Shown here in pieces: positions 1-53,158 of a DNA stretch of 64,000 nucleotides. This DNA is from Embiotoca jacksoni. Its lineage: Eukaryota > Chordata > Actinopteri > Embiotocidae. The stretch is taken from contig JAKOON010000002.1 of assembly GCA_022577435.1 (NCBI GenBank), positions 9,933,001 through 9,997,000 on the forward strand, in the 5' to 3' direction. The notes below the pieces were generated by a model that saw only the letters and a program-made list of their open reading frames with translations, was not told the origin of the DNA and ran no database searches. Position 1 is the stretch's first letter; the number at the start of each line of letters is the position of its first letter. The position numbers and the translations under genes were made by a program.

Positions 1-16
1 ATTATCTTTATCTCAG

Positions 17-3000
17 CTTCCTGCTGCCAACTCTGTGGCTTTGGACATGAGCCTGCAGACACCATCAGACGTAAAGGTGAAAGAGGAGGAACCTGTAGAG
101 GTTGATTCTTCACCACCATGCAGCCCTGAATCGATCTCTGAGGATTCAGACAGCAACATAGAGCCTCTAGTCAAAGCAAAGGTAGGACAGAAATTGGGAG
201 GATGAGGGGATTGCATGAGTCTAAATGAAAGAGGGGACTAACCTGAAATGATGTTACAATAACAATACGTCATTATGACTGCAGTATTACAAAATATTAT
301 ACCAGTGGACGGCAATATCAAAAATTTTCTAAAAATAACATTTTACAGTACAAGCCCAAGCTTCTGTTTTTAAGCTCTGGTTTATCTACAATACCTCCTA
401 GGACACACCACCCAGGAATTCAGCACCGACCCCGACTATTGTGCGTCCAGGTTCTCTCCCACTACATTTGGGCTTTGACGCTCTTCAGCCAACTATGCCG
501 TCACCCACCTCTGTCATCACACAGGCACCACCTTCAAATCGTACTTTGTGGTGAGTAAAAAAAATATTATAATATGACGATATCATAAGCAATTTTTTTT
601 GTGTGCAAACATTTAAACGTGTTAATTGTTGTCAGCATTTCTTGGATATTTCCCATCATTAAACTGACATGTTGTACGTTGTATCTCTAAAAACATGTGT
701 TTACAAATGATTGATCATTGATTTGAGAAGTCATCGTCTACACTTTTAAATATGTATTTTGAAGTATAAATATAATAGTGCGTGTGTGACTGAATCTCTG
801 TTGTCTGCCTGTCTAGTTCGCCAACCAGCCATTACCCCATGATGATGCTTCCCACCGGTCAGGCAGTACCTGTGCTCCCCGGGCCCTTACAGATGCCTTC
901 TGTCATTAATGTAAGGCAGACCGACAGTCTAAAAATGTTGTATTGAACCGTATAGCTAAGAAGTTACTTAAGTATTAATACATATGCATTTGTGTATCTT
1001 CTGTGGTCTCCAGCTGGCCCGACCCATGTGCATGGTACCCAACATTCCTGGGATCCCCGGTCCTCCTCTGGGAGGCAGCAGCAGCGGCTCTAACTCCCCC
1101 TCCGGCTACAGCATCCACTCAGAGGCCAAGATGGTCAGCACTAGATTAGCTCTCTATTTTTATATCTTTATCTGTTTTCTTTTTGTCTCCAACTTCACCC
1201 TCCAGCCTTTGCGCTGGCTGGGTTTGTTCATCATATGACTTTCTGCTGCAGTTACCGGTGCATTTAACCCTTACAATACAATATATATACTAAATTCATG
1301 CTACTGCTAGTCACACACACAGAGCTCTGTGAAAATTCCCACATTTCATCCAGTAACATCATCGGAAAATTGTTCCAGGAACGTGTAAAGCCTCCAGAGC
1401 TTAACCCAATGCAAAAAGGCTGTGATTGAACAAGTTGTCACATGAACGTGTTGCTGAAAACAAACTGTGACACTGTCAAGTTAGCATAGGCCCGGATCTC
1501 AGCCAAGTTAAAGCATTTTTTTTTTTTTACATTGACTCCTCTGAGAATTCAGTCTTTTCCACTTCAAAAATAAAGCTTTCCTCACACTTACTTACGTACT
1601 TACTTTTGGCCATATCAAAGATTCTTATCTGATGTTTAATTTAATTTATTCTTTCTGAAACTGTAAATGAGTTAATGGGTTAACATGGAGCTTTTACAGT
1701 GATGTCATCATGATATTATTGCTGTTGAGTCTGCTCTGCTCTCTGCATCTTTACAGCGATTAGATCTTTTTCAGTGATGAAGCAGTTTCTTTTATACATG
1801 CAACGCATCGTTCATCCTGTTGGTTTGAGCTGTGTGGTCTCATTCCTGTACTTTCTATTGATGTTGCTTATTTTACGAATCTTTTGTAGCGTCTGAAGGC
1901 TGCGCTGTCCCAGCAGAGCCCATCAGGACAGAGTATGGGGATCATGTCCATGGGCAGTAGCCCCATGGTACCTCAGAGAGCAGAGCAGAGCCAGCTGCTT
2001 GTCCAACATCCAGATGCTCCGTCACCTGCACAACCTCAGGTACTCCATGGGAAGTTTAAGTGCTGAGAACCTGACAGTAACATGAGTTTCAGGTCCAGCT
2101 TGGACAGTTGAAGAAAAAAAACAAAAGAGCTGAACACGGTTTCATTCATGGCCATATGGCCTGTTTTAGTTATCGAAAACTGGCACTGTACTTTTTCTGT
2201 TGAAATGACTGCGGTGTGCCGGCTAAAATAATGAAACTATGACTCAAACTTCCCTTTTCTTTCTCCTCTTTCTTCCGTTCCCCTCGCCTGTCTGTCTGCT
2301 TCCTTCTGAACTCTTCCCCGCTTCTCCCTCCAGGTATCTCCGGCGCAGCCCACAGGTGGGCGTCGACGGCGGACAGCAGACGATGACCCCGATGAGCGAA
2401 GGCAGCGTTTCCTCGAGAGGAATCGGGCAGCGGCATCGCGCTGCAGACAGAAACGCAAACTGTGGGTCAGTTCCCTAGAGAAGAAGGCTGAGGAGCTCTG
2501 CAATCTGAACGTCTCTCTGTCGGTGAGTGGGCTCGGAGAGGGAGGACGTGGGATGACGTGTGGTGTCGGTGTGTGCGCTGTCACACCGACTGTGCACAGT
2601 TGACAGGCTTCCAACTAGTTGTAGAAGTTTGAACGGTGCACCCCTGATAGGAAAAATCTGTTTGACGTAATACTGGCTAATTTTTTTACAAATGGACAAG
2701 GTTGCAAGGTTTGGAACTCATTTCACATCTTCACTGTGTTAGTTGGTGGTTTTTTGGCAATTTTTCCACTGATTGTTTACTTCCGGCAGTGGCATCAAAA
2801 CAATTTCAACTTTTTGCATTTCTTACCTGAAAAGCATTAAAAACATCTAAAAGGTTTGGAAGGTCTCCCTTTTTTTTTTTTTTTTTTTTTTAATTTTCTT
2901 TTTTTTTATAAATGATCTGACCCAGCTGTAGCGAGCTCTCTTTTGGTTATACTGTATAACTATGACATGATGGTCAATGTATTGATCAGCCCGATTTCCC

Positions 3001-4116
3001 ATCCTGGCAGAATGAAGTGTCTCTGTTGCGGAACGAGGTGGCTCATTTGAAGCAGCTGCTGCTGGCCCACAAGGACTGTCCTGTGACCAACCTACAAAAG
3101 AAAACTGCCTACTTAGGTGAGCCCTGCATCATGACGGCTTCTTACTCACCTGGTGGTGTTTAAAGCTACAGGACACTTGATTTAGACCCGTGTTTCTTAC
3201 ATAGATATATGTATATGTAGATATATTTATTGTAAGTCGTTTTGGATAAAAGCGTCAGCTAAATGAAATGTAATGTAATATGGGCGGGGAACTGTGAAAA
3301 GCATAGAAAGATACAAGGAAATCAGAACTTCTGGGTTCTGATCCACATTTAGAAAAATCCGTTCACGACATTTGTACCTCTGTTAATGACTAAACATACA
3401 AAGCCTTTCTCGACAGTATGCCGTATTTAAAATAGTATTCATGTTTAAATATTGACCTTAATGGTTTGATAAGCAATCTACTAATGTTTAATTGGTAATT
3501 CTTTTTTTTTTTTTTTACATCACTGTGGTACAATTGGTTATGATAACAGATGTGGTGGATATCAATTTGCTGTGGAGTATACAAAGTAGCCAAACAGGAT
3601 TTTATTATTTTGCAATTTACAGTAAATCCTGACATCTCTGAGCTACATACAAAATGAACACTTTTTATGAGTCACTTTCAGTTTTATAAATTCTCTTTCA
3701 GATATTTTTGGGACAGACTTTCTGAACTTTGGACTAAGATTTTAACAGCTAAACAACAAACATAATGCCCAAAGCTTTTCAGTGTGGAAAGTATGAATTC
3801 TATTCAAGGTTAAAAGTTCGATGTATTTGCCAATTCAATTATAAATCTGTTTACATTTCATCTTTTTTTTTTTTTCTGTGTAGCTGCAGAACACGGCATG
3901 AAAGACACCTCAGAGCCCACAGGTTCCCCTGCCCCGGTGATTCAGCACAGCTCTTTGGCGCCCAGCCCCTCTTCAGGGCAAAACGGCCTGAGCTCAAGGG
4001 CAGCAGCTGAGGCCATGGCCATGTCTGTGCTGGCAGGCATGGGCCAGCAGCAGAGGGCTGAGAGCGGAGCCTCTCACATTATCATGGCTGCACAGTCTCA
4101 ATCAGCTGCCAGATGA
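17..4116 (+). CDS. atf7: ATF7-like bZIP transcription factor, 3' part (8 exons)
   Basis: Family role: a nuclear bZIP factor that binds CRE/AP-1-type sites as homo- or heterodimers. I can assemble eight phase-consistent exons: 17-181, 402-550, 817-910, 1014-1133, 1890-2039, 2334-2522, 3011-3116 and 3884-4116, together 401 codons plus TGA. Visible in order are an acidic KEEEPVEVDSSPP stretch, a Pro/Ser-rich region with TPTIVRPGSLPLHLGFD and TSVITQAPPSNR, then in exon 2334-2522 the basic region (DPDERRQRFLERN, then the canonical NRAAASRCR) running into a leucine zipper that continues through exon 3011-3116. The last exon carries EPTGSPAPVIQHSS and ends in SQSAAR. That C-terminus fits ATF7 better than ATF2, whose tail differs. 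The N-terminal C2H2 zinc finger and phosphorylation sites, roughly 85-90 residues, lie left of the window, so the gene is partial at its 5' side. CREB5 is the other alternative and less likely. I cannot tell which teleost paralogue (a or b) this is. Confidence 0.93.
3231..3280 (+). repeat. Tail of a dispersed teleost retroposon-like repeat
   Basis: The segment reads tgtaagtcgttttggataaa followed by agcgtcagctaaatgaaatg and taatgtaat. This is the widely dispersed fish repeat 3' tail (the 'ggataaaagcgtctgctaaatga' type), here in atf7 intron sequence between the two last coding exons. Only the tail is recognisable, so I do not assign a subfamily. Confidence 0.6.
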
Positions 4117-6945
4117 TGAGCGATGCCGCTGTGGCCCAGACTTGGCTCGTCACCCAGGGTAGAAAAGACTCCCACCTCTCAACTTCCCCAATCTTCAAGT
4201 CAAAGTTTTCATGTCTTCCCCTCCCCCCCCTCCCCCCCCCCTCCCTTCTCTGCTCTTTCTAACCCTCCTGTGGAGCCATCATGCTGTGGCCTGGAGCTCA
4301 GCAGCAGCAGCCTTCTGGGAATGGACTGAGACTTTTGAGAGAGCTTCCTGTTCACTTTGCCATAGACTACAGGGGCTGGACTCCAATACCCCTCCCCCTG
4401 GTTCCCCCTTTGCCTCCCTGCCCGTCTCTCCTCACCCTCCGTCAAAATGACTTTTCACTGGACTTGTAGGACTGCATCGAGTATACTGCCGAAATGAACT
4501 CCCCCTGTGGACACGCACCACACGTGTACAACGTACAAACACAACAAGTGTTGCATAAACATTTTTGATCAAATTAGATATCAGGCAACACACAGGGCTT
4601 TACACTGTTTTCAGCAGGGAATAGTGCCTTGCGCTCCTCGACTTTTTAGCCATGCTCACACCCACACATGCCCGCGCAGCATACATCCCTATTGTACATC
4701 CTCAGCTCCAAAGATGCAGTGGTTGTCTAGAATTCTCCAACGTGGATGTTCAGATCCAAATTATTCACCCAGACCTTTTGCAAATGGTTCCACCGCAAGG
4801 TGATCTCAACATGGACCCAAAAACTTTACCTCATGTACACCCCTATATGATAAAGTGTATTAACTGTGTGTGTGATTGTATATTTAAGTACATCAGAACA
4901 TAGCAGTTTGCCTACTCCTGATCTGATGCATTATTAGCTAGCTTGTTAGCATGTGACTTTTTCTGATGGGGTGTTGTTTTCTTTATATAGTACGTGCAGC
5001 TATATATTTTTTTTTTTAAACTAATTGGCACATCCTCCCAGATTACGCCACAGAACCAAAATGCGTTGGATTATGAATTAAAAATCAAGTTTTTTTTAAG
5101 CAAATTTTTCATCTGACCTGAAAGGAATTGAATCTCCCCCATCATTCACGTGTTTCCTAAAAAAAAACAACAGGTAGGCCGTTTCGCCGTTAATTGGTTT
5201 ATAAGTGGAAACGTTTTATATGAAACTATTCTCGCAGCTGTGTTTCTCTGTGTGGGCCCTGGACTTACTGTAACTGTTACTTTCACACTTCTCAGGATGG
5301 TTGCACATCCTTGCTGCTCGTTGGAAGTGCGATGGACCCTCTTAAGTCTCTTTGCTCTTTACCAAACCTAAACTAAGCCATAATGACAACAACACAGATC
5401 TCTGGATCTCCAAAGACCACCTGGTACTGGTTCTGGGACAGGAAGTTAATAGGCTGACTGTTATTTTGTGATTCAGAGTTCACGTGGACACGATCACTGC
5501 TTGTTTCTTGCACTTACACAGTCTCACACACAACGTCTGATCGTTTTGCCTTAAGATCACATTGGTGCCTCCGATTTTCCCACTTAAATACACCCAGATT
5601 TACTCGTGATGAACAGGAGAGTGTTCGAGAATTATATTTGTCTTTTATTTGTTCACTTCATCAAATGAAAAATGAGGATCTAAAGATTTAAGAACTTCCA
5701 GAAGATTCCTCAAAGCCTTTAAAAGTGCTGTTAAATTAAATCAGAAGTCTATTTTCAGTGATAGAATTATTGTTAAAATGATGCAGTGCATGTCTGTCAT
5801 CTGGTGGAGAGACACAGAAAAGACATTTTCAGTGGTGAAAGCTTTAAGGGCGGAAATATTTATCTTGTGACTGTTTCTGAAAGGTCCCACTTCTTTAGAA
5901 ATCTCACCAAGATATTTCACCTAGATATCAGTATATTTTTACGTAGACACCAATACAAGTGGTTTGCTGTTCTTGTTTTTCTTGCGTACTTCTGTCCCAC
6001 TTTTGTCCTCTCTTGTCCAATACGATTACACATTTGCAAGATGTGATATTTCAAAAACAGGATATCTGCCCATTTACATGAGGAAGGGTCTTTATGCACT
6101 AAAGTAATGCAAGTTCATTGTTGCTTTGTATTTCTGTTCATTTTAAGTTTTTGCAGTCCTTTTGGTCTTTTTCGGGGTTATAAGAACTTTTTTTTTTAAA
6201 TCTTATCTGTACTGTATTCATAAATGGGAATTTGCTCAGCAACTTTAAAACCTTTACCTTTGACTGAACCTCTTATCCTACAGTCCCAATGGCGACCCCG
6301 GCATTTTGTTGTACTTGCTGGCACTATATTTGTCCGGCAGTCCCTTATAGACGATTGTTCATATGAAATGAAAAGTCCAAACTATATTTAGCATTCATGT
6401 TTTTGTTCTTGGCACCTTTTCTGTCATTTCTTGTTTTCTTTAGTTGCGTGCTGTCCTCAGCACTATACAACCTTTGTCATAACGCTTCTGATTGTACTGA
6501 TGAATATAGAGACTAATTTCTTTGACAGGTTTTTTTTTTTGTTTTGTGGTCTCTACAGAAAAATGTAGTCCTCTTTCAAAAAGAATCCCCTTTTTTATAT
6601 CTTTTAAGATGAATTTGATCAGGTCTTTTGACTGTCCTCGTCTAACTTATTTTTTTAATTGGCCAAATAACAATATTCATTACAGTCTTTTGGCCTATTG
6701 ACGTTATGTAGAATTGTTATGCGAAGAGCAATTAAATGAAAAATGCAACAATGTGAAAGTTGCACTTAGTGTATTAATGGTTTTTCACACTCCCATTGTT
6801 GGACTGATGATTTCAAAAATTGTCCTTGTACTGTACATATCTGTACTATATGAATATATTTACTTTTCCATGCATGTCCAAGTGGAATACCATGAACACT
6901 TACAGTGCTGCAGTTTTAATTAAAGAAACTACATCTTAATGAACA
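4117..6945 (+). other. atf7: Probable atf7 3'UTR
   Basis: About 2.8 kb of non-coding, increasingly A/T-rich sequence follows the atf7 stop. It begins with a C/T-rich stretch at 4210-4250 and has no exon-like open frame with splice sites. No perfect AATAAA is obvious. The best candidate end is an ATTAAA at 6919-6924. The boundary is inferred, and transcript evidence could move it by a kilobase or more. Confidence 0.45.
6919..6924 (+). terminator. Candidate atf7 poly(A) signal (ATTAAA)
   Basis: ATTAAA, the commonest variant poly(A) hexamer, is followed by a T/G-rich stretch (ttcgtttgtgttcagc) at about 6955-6970 that could act as the downstream element. This is motif evidence only. Confidence 0.3.
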
Positions 6946-8400
6946 TTATGCAGTTTCGTTTGTGTTCAGCTTCTCGATGACAAAAGCATGTTTTTTGTAA
7001 ATTTACTGTAATTTTTATGTAATGTAAAAAGAGAGATTTAAGTTTAAGGCAAAGTCTGGTTTAAAAAAAAAAAAAAAAAAAAAATGGTATGAAAGACTGT
7101 TTGTAGATGCAGGATATTGTACTATGTCCGCTTTGTTCATAGTTGACTGTACCCAGTGTTCACTCCTCATGTAGTTGTTATTAATGACTCTGCAGATTGG
7201 AACAAAAAAACCCACAAGTACTCTGGTTCTGTACTTGGCTATAAAAAGGGATTTTTTTTTTTTAATTTTTTTTTTTTTAAAGTGCATTATAAAATTCTTT
7301 GGCTTTTTCTGACACGCAGCCAAAACTACCAGGACACTGAAGTCTTGTCTTCCATATATATCTGGGACTTCAGGGCATGCAGCAACTTGAGAGAACTAAA
7401 CTTACATATTGTGACTTGTTCTAATTTCATGCCCTGTATTTTTGAAATCACCTAATTTTGGAACAAAACAGATACTAGATAAATGATTACATTTTCATAA
7501 TTCGACTCCTGTTAGTGTGGCAGAAGAATCTCAAGCAGAATATGCAAAATATATCATTTCAACATTTAACTCCAAAATAGAAATGATCCAAATAACATTA
7601 GGGTGTTAAGGATTCACAACATTCTCAGTAGTCATACAGTCCTTGCTGTAGCCCTGCTTTTAAGATGTCTTTTTTTTTTTTCTGAACTCCAGTAACTCTG
7701 GAAATGCACAAAGTGGTAGAAGCCTACAATTATTTTGTTATGTTCAGTTTGCTTTGAAGCGTGTTTTCCTTGTAAGACAACGTCAATGTTTCTCATAAGG
7801 AAAACAGGATCATAACTTTTTGTAAATGGCCCTTAATTGCAGAGGGAGTGTCTGGACAGTATATTTATTTTTATAACGGTTATAGTCAGGATGCCACATT
7901 GGCCTACTGAAGGAGTAGGCTTCTGAACTTGTACTGACACAGTTTTCAGCACAAGTATTCCCACATGAACTCAAGGACAACTGTAAATCAAATTCTTTAT
8001 CTCAAGTGGGATCAAAAATTAGCTGGGTGCCCCTACATCCCCCTGCCATTTGTTTTGACTGTGTGCATTTGCATCACAATTAAAGTACCACTGAGAGACA
8101 CAAAACGACCCCAAAATACATGCAAAAAGATCCCAAAGACAGAAAAAAAAAAAAAGACCAGTGACTCAATACGATTACAAATTGACCCAAAAAACATGCA
8201 AAATGAGCACGACAAGACAGAAAGTGACCACAGAGACTGGCAAAAACTACCGCAAATGCACAAAACACTCCAAAGTCAGGTAAAGTGACCACAGAGTGAC
8301 ACAAAATGACTACAGAGACAAAACGCAATGGCAACGAGATACAAATTGACTTTTTTTTTTTTTTTTTTTTTTTTTTCCCCACCTTTGCAAGCCACGGTTG
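6946..8400. other. Intergenic spacer between atf7 and dip2b
   Basis: A/T-rich DNA with homopolymers (A-run at 7062-7083, T-runs near 7252-7281 and 8351-8376). I see no exon with flanking splice sites. The only structured element is the degenerate tandem repeat listed separately at about 8090-8350. Part of the left side could still be atf7 3'UTR. Confidence 0.5.
8090..8350. repeat. Degenerate short-unit tandem repeat
   Basis: The stretch is built of diverged units resembling 'gacacaaaatgaccacagag' (for example acacaaaacgacc, aaaaagatcccaaagacag, aaagtgaccacagagac, gagtgacacaaaatgact). It is an old minisatellite of roughly 20-bp period. It ends in a 26-base T-run near 8351-8376. Confidence 0.6.
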
Positions 8401-8478
8401 AAAGCTTTAGGGGAAAACTCCTCACGCACTCCTCTTGACGACTTTTTTCTGCGATCGCTTCTGTCTTTGGGGTGAAAG

Positions 8479-8499
8479 GTGTGCGTGTTTGTGTGTGTG

Positions 8500-8532
<33 letters not shown>
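8479..8532. repeat. (GT)n microsatellite
   Basis: GT dinucleotide repeat with one GC interruption, about 330 bp upstream of the dip2b start codon. Confidence 0.9.
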
Positions 8533-8622
8533 TTCCCAGTGAAACACCAGAGGGAGCAGCGGTGTCGGTGAGATCGTCGCTGCTCGGATGCGGTGAATCA
8601 ACACACAGGCGAGGTACGGGCG

Positions 8623-8632
8623 GTCACGTGAC
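8623..8632. promoter_or_regulatory. Palindromic E-box GTCACGTGAC
   Basis: A perfect 10-bp palindrome 228 bp upstream of the dip2b ATG. The CACGTG core flanked by GT/AC is the high-affinity site class of USF1/2 and the MITF/TFE family. Function here is inferred from position and motif only. Confidence 0.45.
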
Positions 8633-8686
8633 GGCTCGTTGCCGTTAGTGAGTTTTTTTTTCTTTTTTCTTTTTTTTTCTCCCATT

Positions 8687-8752
8687 ATGGCGGAAGGGCC
8701 AGCCGTGCGGATGGACCGTCTCTCCCACTCTGATGCTTGTTTCGTGTCTTGA
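8687..8752 (+). other. Candidate 21-codon upstream ORF in dip2b leader
   Basis: ATG GCG GAA GGG opens a 21-codon frame ending in TGA at 8750-8752, 107 bp upstream of the main start. If transcription begins upstream of 8687 this would be a uORF. Alternatively the ATGGCGGAAG is only a promoter element. The peptide has no recognised similarity. Confidence 0.3.
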
Positions 8753-8859
8753 AGGAGAGGTTTTATTATTCTTTTTTTTTTTTTTTTTTTTACATCTCCC
8801 CGCAACAGCCCGGCGTCTTTTCAGCTCGACTTGCACGTTTCGCGTTTATCGGCGAAGTC

Positions 8860-49686
<40,827 letters not shown>

Positions 49687-50229
49687 ACGCGCTCCGCCCG
49701 ACTGATGCGGAAAACTTGAGCCAGGCTCTGAAAACAGACGCGAGGGGGAGAAGGACTTTGGGGGTGGGGGTGGGGGGGGAGGGGGGTGGGGGGGGTGAAC
49801 AGTAGCGACCCCCCGAATGTCACGACCTCAGACACGCTCAAAACACCAAACAATGTGGGAACGCGAGTGCTGCGAGAACAACATGCTTCCCTCTCAGAAA
49901 CTGTTCCTTCTTTGCTTCCGCCTGCTCGATCGCTGCAGTCCAGGTTCACCGAGATTTCTACTGTTGAGGATGACGCCGTCTCTCCTCTTGATAGTAGGCA
50001 TGTCTGTCAACTGGAAGAAATCAGATCTTCATCCTCTTGTGCATCCCACTCCCCCCCCCCCCCCCCTCTTCATCGATCCAATTCATGTTTTTTAAGACAT
50101 TTATATTGACAAACTTTCATCAAAGAGAGAAATCCTCCCCTCATTCCTTTCCTTTGTTGTTGTTTTTTTTTTTTATCCTGAACCATACATCCTTGTGTGC
50201 CTGTTTTTTTTTTTTTTCTCTTTTATCGC

Positions 50230-50570
50230 CTCTAATCTCGAAGGCGGGACGGCGCACCGGAACTCCCTCCCTTGCACTTTACGTCCTCGCAAACCCCAGA
50301 GCCCTCTTCCCGTCTCACCCGCCTCGCGGGGGGAGGCGGGGGGGGGAAACGACTCCTCCCCCTTGTTTCCGCTGCTTTCACAAAAGCAAAAATCCACATC
50401 AGTATTACAGAGGCGCCCGGCAGCAAGCGCGGCCCGGCAGCAAGCGCGGCCCGCAGCGGCGGTCCCGACTTGTTATAACTCTTCCCACCAGGCGCGGCGC
50501 GGCCCTCGCCTCCCATCACGCGCTGCGCTCGCCAGCGGACGTGATGTCGCGGCCTTCACGCGTTACAAAA
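50230..50570. other. CpG-island-like block downstream of dip2b stop
   Basis: A roughly 340-bp GC-rich segment with many CpGs, in contrast to the CpG-poor surroundings. It includes a tandem duplication of cggcagcaagcgcggcc at about 50416-50451, the run cgcggggggaggcggggggg near 50325, and caggcgcggcgcggccctcg near 50490. It could be an unmethylated regulatory element or simply GC-rich 3'UTR. Confidence 0.6.
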
Positions 50571-50659
50571 TGTCCTAAAAATACACTTGAATTACTTGTT
50601 GGTTTGGGAAAAGAAAGCTTCGTAAGCGCGCCCACCTGGATAGTAAAGGTGAAACAGAT

Positions 50660-50708
50660 TTTTTTTGTTTTTGTTTTTGTTTTTGTTTTTGTTTTTGTTT
50701 TTGTTTTC
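50660..50708 (+). repeat. (TTTTTG)n microsatellite
   Basis: About eight TTTTTG hexamers within the presumed dip2b 3'UTR. In RNA this would be a U-rich repeat. Confidence 0.9.
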
Positions 50709-53133
50709 AGTGTGATTAGGATTCAGCGAGTCGAGATAGTTTCGTATGATTGCGATAGTACTAATAATCTTATTTTTTTTTTTAAAGCACCGAATTGTCA
50801 GAACGGGTTTGGGAGCTGGACCCGGTGTTTAGGTGTGCATGCTAATTGGGAATGCAATCGGTGTCGACATGCGGGCTGAAAAAAAAAAAAAGACAAATCT
50901 GTAACGAGCCGAGGAGTCTCCCAGCAGTGGATCAGCTGTTTTTATTCTCCCTGTGCTGAATATTTAGGCAGAGCTTAGCTTCAGTTTGTGCCCCTCGTGT
51001 TAGCATGAGAAATACATACTCGCCGTTATTTGAAAACGCCCACAAGGTTGTTTAATATTATTTTCTGCTAGTTCTGAAGGTATTTCCAGATTTCTGAGAT
51101 TTTTTTTTTTTTTTAACCATCTGGATGAATAAATACGCCGTCTGGTGCACAATTTAAAACCCTTTTTTTTTTTTTTTTTTAACCCATCTCCCAGTTTGCT
51201 GAACATTTCCTCATCCACTTAGCTGGAAATGACATCTTTCCTACTCTTTTTTTTTTATTTTTTTTTTTTTAGCAAACACTAAATATGAGCATTTCATTTG
51301 ATATCAAAATATAAAATGTTGAAAAGTACCATTAACATATAAATGATAATTATTTTGTATATTTGGTTTAACATTGTACAAATTGAGCAAGGAGATATAT
51401 CATTTCTGGTCACCTTTTTTTGGGGGGGAAATGGGTTAAAAAAAAAATATCGCAGTGCTTAGTAGTAGTAACGTAGTTAAACGACCTTCTGGATTTGTCA
51501 AAGACCGCTGGGTGTTTCTTTTCTGGAAAATCTGATGGTCTGTCATTTGACTGTAATGATATGTGTAAAACACAAACTGGCAGAGTTCATTTGGACGGTT
51601 CATTCTCGACTTTGAAAACAGCAGTTGACAAAAAAAAAAAAAAAAAATAATAATCTCGCCTCAGTAGTCGGGTCACCATATCGTATTGTTTCTGATAACA
51701 TCGGTATTGTTTCTCTCTCCGCCGCTCACCATCCGCTGGCTGATACCGCACAGGTGCTAGAGGACTCAGTCGGTCAGCCCATCAGATTCCAAAGCCATGA
51801 AATATAAGATCATGTGATTCAAAAGATTCACATCGTGATTGTTGCGCATTCTGACTTTTTGATGTAATGACGTCATACTTTTACACAGTATCACGGAAGA
51901 ACATAAGTTACCCGCGGCAACAACCAAAAATGGCTGAAAGCGGCTTTATGGAGGAGGAGTTGGTTCCAAAAAAGAGAATCAACTTCAGTGGCGTGGACGT
52001 GGTTTGGTTTTCAAAAAGGTCAGAAGTACGACAAACTACAGCGATGTGTTAGTTTTTACTGAATATTTGAAGGCAACCTGTTACATTTATGCTGACATAA
52101 CACTTCATTTGTTTTCATTACGTTATTGAAATTAAAAATGAATTTTTTTTTTTTTTAGTATTCCGTCACAGGGTTATCGCAGAAATACTCTGAAAATGGC
52201 CATACCGCCCACCCGCAGTTCTCGGACCCGCCACCGCATGACAACCGAGCAGCCGATGATTCAAACGTAACACAGTTGAAAGGCCCACAACTAGCAAGCG
52301 AGTAAACCTTGAGTTGATTTTTTTTTTTTTTTTTTTGGTCAAAAGCTGGTTTCATGGGACGATTCACTCCTGGCTGGAACGGAGGTTCTGAAGCGAGCTG
52401 CAAGCTTTCAGTCTGTGTGAAGTTTATATCCACCAGAAACACCTTTGATTAAATATCGCAGTCGATCGTCAGAGGGCAAGTCAGTGCCTTTTTTTTTACC
52501 ACGGTGACATTTATGAGTATTGACTATTGAATTCCTACAAAATAAGATATCAAGAATGAGGAGAGAACTTTGCCTTACTAAAACCTGTGGAACTTCCCTA
52601 CTTGTATTGTGCGTTTGAAAGAACAGTTCTACCTAATTTACGCGAGAAATCGGACACAAGTTTATAATTCAAAGCACATTCGTATCACACATTTTCAGAG
52701 GAAGGAGGGGGAGGGGGGGTCTTTTTATTTTCACGTGGTCATGCCTTTCTGATTTGAACATTACCGTCACAATTCTCTCTGAATGTCTGTTACACTGAAA
52801 AAAAAAAAAATAAAAAATAGGAACAATCCATAAGCAACCTGTGATTTGAAAATGGCAGAATCCTAATGAATAGTAATAAATGAGGGTAAAGATGTCTGTA
52901 TACTGTATTTTAGAGGTCAAATACTGTATTACTGGTGTTCATGTGTACATTTGAATGAATTCTGTAGATAAAAACTTGACTGATCTTTCACAATTGACAG
53001 CATTTTTCTGCATTTGTTAATTTAATGACATCACATTGCAAAAGAGACAAAAAAAAAAAAGGTTTCAGATTATTTGGGCAGGAACAATGTGCACTTTCCC
53101 AATATCATGTGTGTATGTGTGTGTCCATGAGGA

Positions 53134-53158
53134 AGTGTGTGTGTGTGTGTGTGTGTGA
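53134..53158. repeat. Short (GT)n microsatellite
   Basis: About 12 GT units in the presumed dip2b 3'UTR. Confidence 0.85.

Larger units (their letters stand above)
8400..8859 (+). promoter_or_regulatory. dip2b: dip2b promoter / 5' leader region
   Basis: This is the sequence immediately upstream of the dip2b start codon. It contains a (GT)n at 8479-8532, a perfect 10-bp palindromic E-box GTCACGTGAC at 8623-8632 (USF/MITF/TFE-type site), several T-runs and the motif ATGGCGGAAG at 8687-8696, which resembles YY1/ETS-type core-promoter motifs. There is no TATA box at an obvious position. The exact transcription start cannot be read from sequence, so part of this span is 5'UTR and part is promoter. 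Confidence 0.45.

Noticed and set aside
8737..8859. Upstream in-frame ATG giving an N-terminal extension of dip2b
   Set aside because: The extension is a poly-Phe stretch from a T-run. Vertebrate DIP2 proteins begin at the MADRG-type start at 8860.
50037..50879. 280-codon plus-strand open frame after dip2b
   Set aside because: It is made of Phe/Leu from T-runs, the TTTTTG repeat (Val-Phe repeats) and GC-rich low complexity. It has no recognisable domain and lies in the presumed 3'UTR.
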